NCBI GenBank assembly: GCA_045106195.1
Contig: JBGCEH010000019.1
Location: 1 to 64,000, forward strand
DNA from: Granulosicoccus sp045106195
GTDB taxonomy: Bacteria > Pseudomonadota > Gammaproteobacteria > Granulosicoccales > Granulosicoccaceae
Direction: 5' to 3'
Length of the DNA stretch: 64,000 bases
Positions 61,516 through 64,000 of this stretch are shown in pieces. The position numbers and the translations under genes were made by a program. Under the pieces are notes generated by a model that saw only the letters and a list, made by a program, of their open reading frames with translations, had not been told where the DNA came from and did not search any database. The number at the start of each line of letters is the position of its first letter. Within the stretch, counting starts at the first letter, position 1.

Positions 61516-62352
61516 TCAGGTTATTCGCTCTATACTGGCTGCGATTTCGTCTGGCTCAAAAACACGTTTCCAGTCGTCCTTCATCAATACGGGTTTGCCG
61601 AACTCAATAGCCTTGTTACAGGCGTCAGAAAACACGCCATCCACCTGCCCAAAGATAACCGCACCGAGAATATTCATATGTCCCAGCAGAAAATCACGGG
61701 CGGCCTCCTTTGGAACGCCTCGATCAACCACTTCATCCATCGCTTCGCGCATGACGTCCAGAAGCGATGCACAAACAGTTTCCGATAATCCCGGCTCAAG
61801 CAGGGCCATCTGCTCGACCGTTACACGATGCGATCTCGCAACCGGGGCAAAGATGGTTTTCCCTACTTTTTCGCCGAGAGCGTAGTCCTCCTCAGGACCC
61901 TGCATGAGTGCATTGACGATGCCCTGCGTTGCCGCTACTCCACCAAAGTAATCCTTGCGCTCTTCGGTGGTGTTTTCATCGTTAAAGATGGGTGGATGAC
62001 AGGGATGGCTGACGAAGTAGGTGACATCGTCACGCTTTGGTAGATGGCCGGCAAAAGGAGCTGCGGCATCGAGACAGACAATGATTGCACCGGAAGGCAC
62101 TTCGTCGATGATGGACGCTGCTACTTTGCCGATCACCGTATCGGGCACTGCCAATACGACAATTCTAGCTCCTTCAAGCGCTGCGGTTGGCTCCTGACAG
62201 GTGTGGCCTAGTTCAGCCTTCAGTCGGTCTCGCCCTTCTTTTGATACCTCAACGTGGGCCGTTTCAAATTCGGAATTATCAAGGTTGCGTGATAAACGCA
62301 CTCCCATTTTTCCGCCTGCGCCAAACAATGCTAGTTTCGTCACTGTGAACAC
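61516..62352 (-). CDS. apnO: D-apionate oxidoisomerase (ApnO)
   Basis: A 278-residue protein of the 6-phosphogluconate-dehydrogenase-like/beta-hydroxyacid type: LALFGAGGKMGVRLSRNL at the N-terminus (NAD-binding), VSHPCHPPIFNDE and a helical C-terminal domain. ApnO converts D-apionate to 3-oxo-isoapionate. Identification rests on the family pattern plus the divergent DUF1537 kinase and RuBisCO-like genes, the exact set known for the apionate pathway. The start codon lies 130 bases from the divergent kinase gene, with a putative operator between them. Confidence 0.8.
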   Translation of the reverse strand: MFTVTKLALFGAGGKMGVRLSRNLDNSEFETAHVEVSKEGRDRLKAELGHTCQEPTAALEGARIVVLAVPDTVIGKVAASIIDEVPSGAIIVCLDAAAPFAGHLPKRDDVTYFVSHPCHPPIFNDENTTEERKDYFGGVAATQGIVNALMQGPEEDYALGEKVGKTIFAPVARSHRVTVEQMALLEPGLSETVCASLLDVMREAMDEVVDRGVPKEAARDFLLGHMNILGAVIFGQVDGVFSDACNKAIEFGKPVLMKDDWKRVFEPDEIAASIERIT

Positions 62353-62378
62353 TCCCGCTCTAAAGCTGTATAGTCAAA

Positions 62379-62394
62379 TGACAACTGGTATGAT
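62379..62394. promoter_or_regulatory. Candidate operator of the apiose regulon (copy 2)
   Basis: TGACAACTGGTATGAT; its reverse complement ATCATACCAGTTGTCA matches copy 1 at 57764-57780 except for one missing A. It lies between the divergent apnO and oiaK genes, 27 bases upstream of apnO. Confidence 0.6.
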
Positions 62395-62482
62395 GAGATA
62401 CTAAGTATAACGACAAAACCACGACGCATTGATTATATTTGCCGCCTTTACTTTCAGCCTTTACCCCTAAAGGACCCAAACA

Positions 62483-63847
62483 TTGAGCACTCAACAAGCA
62501 GATCTGCTCGTTGCCTGGTATGGCGACGATTTCACGGGTTCGGCGGCTGTTCTGGAGGTGCTTGCGTTTGCCGGCGTACCGGCTATGCTGTTTCTGGATG
62601 TGCCCACAGAGGCCCAACTTGCGCGTTATCCGTATCTGCAGGCGATTGGCATCGCATCTACTGCGCGCGCCCAGTCACCGGACTGGATGGACAACAATCT
62701 GCCCTCCGTTTTCAGGTCGGCATTGGCGTTGAAGCCCCGGCTTTTCCACTACAAGATCTGTTCAACTCTGGACTCTTCTCCAACCACCGGCTCTATCGGG
62801 CGTGCCATCGAGATTGCAGCGGATCTAATTGACGTTGAGGCGGTACCTGTCATGGTCGCAGCGCCTGCAATGCGGCGCTATCAGATGTTCGGCCACCTCT
62901 TTGCAGGATTAGGACCCGACGTATTCCGACTGGATCGCCATCCTGTCATGACGCGTCATCCGGTGACGCCAATGAAAGAATCTGATGTGGCTCTTCATCT
63001 CGCGGCCCAGTCACAACGACTGGATAGTGCGCTATGGTCACTGGAAGATATCGCTGGCGATCGCCCACCGGTCCTGGTCCGGCAGGCGGATAGAATTTCG
63101 GTGCTCTCGATCGACTGCATCGATGAACGCAGTGAAGCTGCAGCGGGACGTCTGCTTTGGGAAAACCAGATTAAAAATCGTTTTGTTGTCGGTTCGCAAG
63201 GCGTGGAGTATGCACTGGTGCGACATTGGGTGGAAACAGGTGTGCTACCCGAACAATCTCCTCCGGAAGGTGCGGGACGATCTCATGGAATGGTGACAGT
63301 GTCAGGATCGGTATCGCCAACAACGGCCGAGCAGATAAGATGGTCGCGTGCCAATGGTTTTGCGGCAATTCGCTTTGATGTCATGCAAGCCTGCGGAAAT
63401 GACAGCGAACTGGAAAACGAAATTGAACGCGTTGTTAGTGAAAGCCTGTCTGCACTTGCAGGCAATGCAGATCCTTTGATCTACACCGCAGAGGGTCCGG
63501 ATGATCCGGTTGTGGCTCATTTGACGGATACGGTTGCGGCCGCTGGCTCAGAGATGCCGTTTATCAATGAAAAGATAGGTATTGCTCTGGGTAAGGTGCT
63601 TCATCGCATCCTGACGCAAAGTCATGTCAGGCGAGCGGTTGTATCGGGTGGTGATACGTCTGGTCATGTGACACGGCAACTTGATATTTTCGCACTTTCG
63701 GCGCTTGCCCCGACCATTGCAGGTGCTTCGCTTTCCAAAGTGCATGCGGAGGGTGCCTTCGATGGGCTTGAGCTGGCGCTGAAAGGCGGGCAGATGGGTA
63801 GCCCCGATTATTTTGGATGGATTCGTGACGGAGGAGGTGCCCGATGA
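62483..63847 (+). CDS. oiaK: DUF1537 four-carbon acid sugar kinase, 3-oxo-isoapionate kinase (OiaK)
   Basis: A 454-residue kinase of the DUF1537 family: YGDDFTGSAAVLEVL at residues 13-27 is the N-terminal sugar-binding motif, and VVSGGDTSGH (about 385-394) is the C-terminal nucleotide-binding one. It phosphorylates a C4/C5 acid sugar; in the apionate pathway this is 3-oxo-isoapionate at C4. TTG start with AAGGA 9 bases before it. Its stop overlaps the start of the next, RuBisCO-like gene (ATGA), supporting coupling. Other members act on threonate or erythronate, but the RuBisCO-like partner favours OiaK. Confidence 0.82.
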   Translation: MSTQQADLLVAWYGDDFTGSAAVLEVLAFAGVPAMLFLDVPTEAQLARYPYLQAIGIASTARAQSPDWMDNNLPSVFRSALALKPRLFHYKICSTLDSSPTTGSIGRAIEIAADLIDVEAVPVMVAAPAMRRYQMFGHLFAGLGPDVFRLDRHPVMTRHPVTPMKESDVALHLAAQSQRLDSALWSLEDIAGDRPPVLVRQADRISVLSIDCIDERSEAAAGRLLWENQIKNRFVVGSQGVEYALVRHWVETGVLPEQSPPEGAGRSHGMVTVSGSVSPTTAEQIRWSRANGFAAIRFDVMQACGNDSELENEIERVVSESLSALAGNADPLIYTAEGPDDPVVAHLTDTVAAAGSEMPFINEKIGIALGKVLHRILTQSHVRRAVVSGGDTSGHVTRQLDIFALSALAPTIAGASLSKVHAEGAFDGLELALKGGQMGSPDYFGWIRDGGGAR

Positions 63848-64000
63848 ATCGTATTCAGGCAACCTATGATATTGAAACTCCGATTGGCCTGACGCATGCC
63901 GCAGCGGTGCTGGCAGGTGAGCAATCGACCGGTACGTTTGTAAGGCTTGCCGCTGAAACCGATGAATTGCGTGAACGATCTGCCGCAAGGGTTGAGAGGA
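63844..64000 (+). CDS. oiaX: RuBisCO-like protein, OiaX (right-truncated, N-terminus only)
   Basis: Fifty-two codons are visible before the window ends. The sequence IQATYDIETPIGLTHAAAVL followed by AGEQSTGTFVRLAAETDELRERSAARVER is the N-terminal domain of a RuBisCO large-subunit-like protein, with the EQSTGT element in its usual place. Following a DUF1537 kinase and an ATGA overlap, it should be the 3-oxo-isoapionate-4-phosphate transcarboxylase/hydrolase that ends the pathway in glycolate and 3-phosphoglycerate. The catalytic domain is outside the window. Confidence 0.8.
   Translation, partial: MNRIQATYDIETPIGLTHAAAVLAGEQSTGTFVRLAAETDELRERSAARVER

Overview
The window looks like a piece of a heterotrophic gammaproteobacterial chromosome, rich in transporters and catabolic genes. 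Support for this comes from a cti-type fatty acid cis/trans isomerase, a DUF3135 protein, a patatin/Omp85 (type Vd-like) protein and REP-like palindromes of the familiar gammaproteobacterial kind. Base composition is roughly balanced. A marine or plant/alga-associated lifestyle is an inference from the substrates; the genus cannot be read from the sequence. I see no rRNA, tRNA, CRISPR array, insertion sequence, phage or plasmid gene. Genes are densely packed, often with ATGA or TAATG overlaps.

Layout. (1) 0-3.2 kb: end of a DUF1479 protein, a SOUL-type lipoprotein and an MFS transporter. (2) 3.4-11.9 kb: one-direction cluster with a flavin oxidoreductase, a CMD/AhpD-like pair (Avi_7170/Avi_7169 families), an opine dehydrogenase, a complete polyamine/opine-type ABC importer and glyoxalase I. 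(3) 12-14.5 kb: large secreted protein. (4) 14.9-22.7 kb, minus strand: PotABCD-type importer with a class III aminotransferase, a beta-keto acid cleavage enzyme, a GNAT acetyltransferase and an acetylpolyamine amidohydrolase, i.e. an amine/polyamine uptake and degradation island. (5) 22.9-33.4 kb: orphan lipoprotein, Baeyer-Villiger monooxygenase, a LuxR-type regulator divergent from a third PotABCD-type importer, and an SDR dehydrogenase. (6) 33.5-43.4 kb: small metabolic enzymes, two unrecognised genes separated by a 20-unit heptanucleotide repeat, a PPP-type phosphatase, and a LysR / membrane protein / duplicated YHS protein group. (7) 43.4-50.8 kb, minus strand: a two-gene unit that looks like a split copper amine oxidase (N-domain lipoprotein plus a compact catalytic domain with two binding modules), then cti and the patatin/Omp85 protein. 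(8) 51.0-64.0 kb: a D-apiose/D-apionate catabolic locus with a sugar ABC importer, candidate lactonase ApnL, a Gfo/Idh/MocA dehydrogenase (ApsD candidate), a secreted DUF4832-like protein, a GntR/FadR regulator, ApnO, OiaK and the start of the RuBisCO-like OiaX, cut by the right edge.

How the genes fit together. Three polyamine/opine-type importers and one sugar importer each sit with their own oxidases, aminotransferase or dehydrogenases, so the region reads as side-by-side carbon and nitrogen scavenging modules. In the apiose locus the expected flow is D-apiose to apionolactone (ApsD), apionate (ApnL), 3-oxo-isoapionate (ApnO), its 4-phosphate (OiaK) and cleavage by OiaX. Two divergent promoter regions of this locus share a nearly identical 16-17 base motif, the likely site of the FadR-type regulator. 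Three of the four transporter operons carry a strong hairpin or REP pair just after the binding-protein gene, suggesting that post-transcriptional control of binding-protein abundance is a recurrent theme. The items most worth a second look are the split amine oxidase, the apiose regulon with its unassigned secreted protein, and the heptamer repeat that forms the end of a reading frame.
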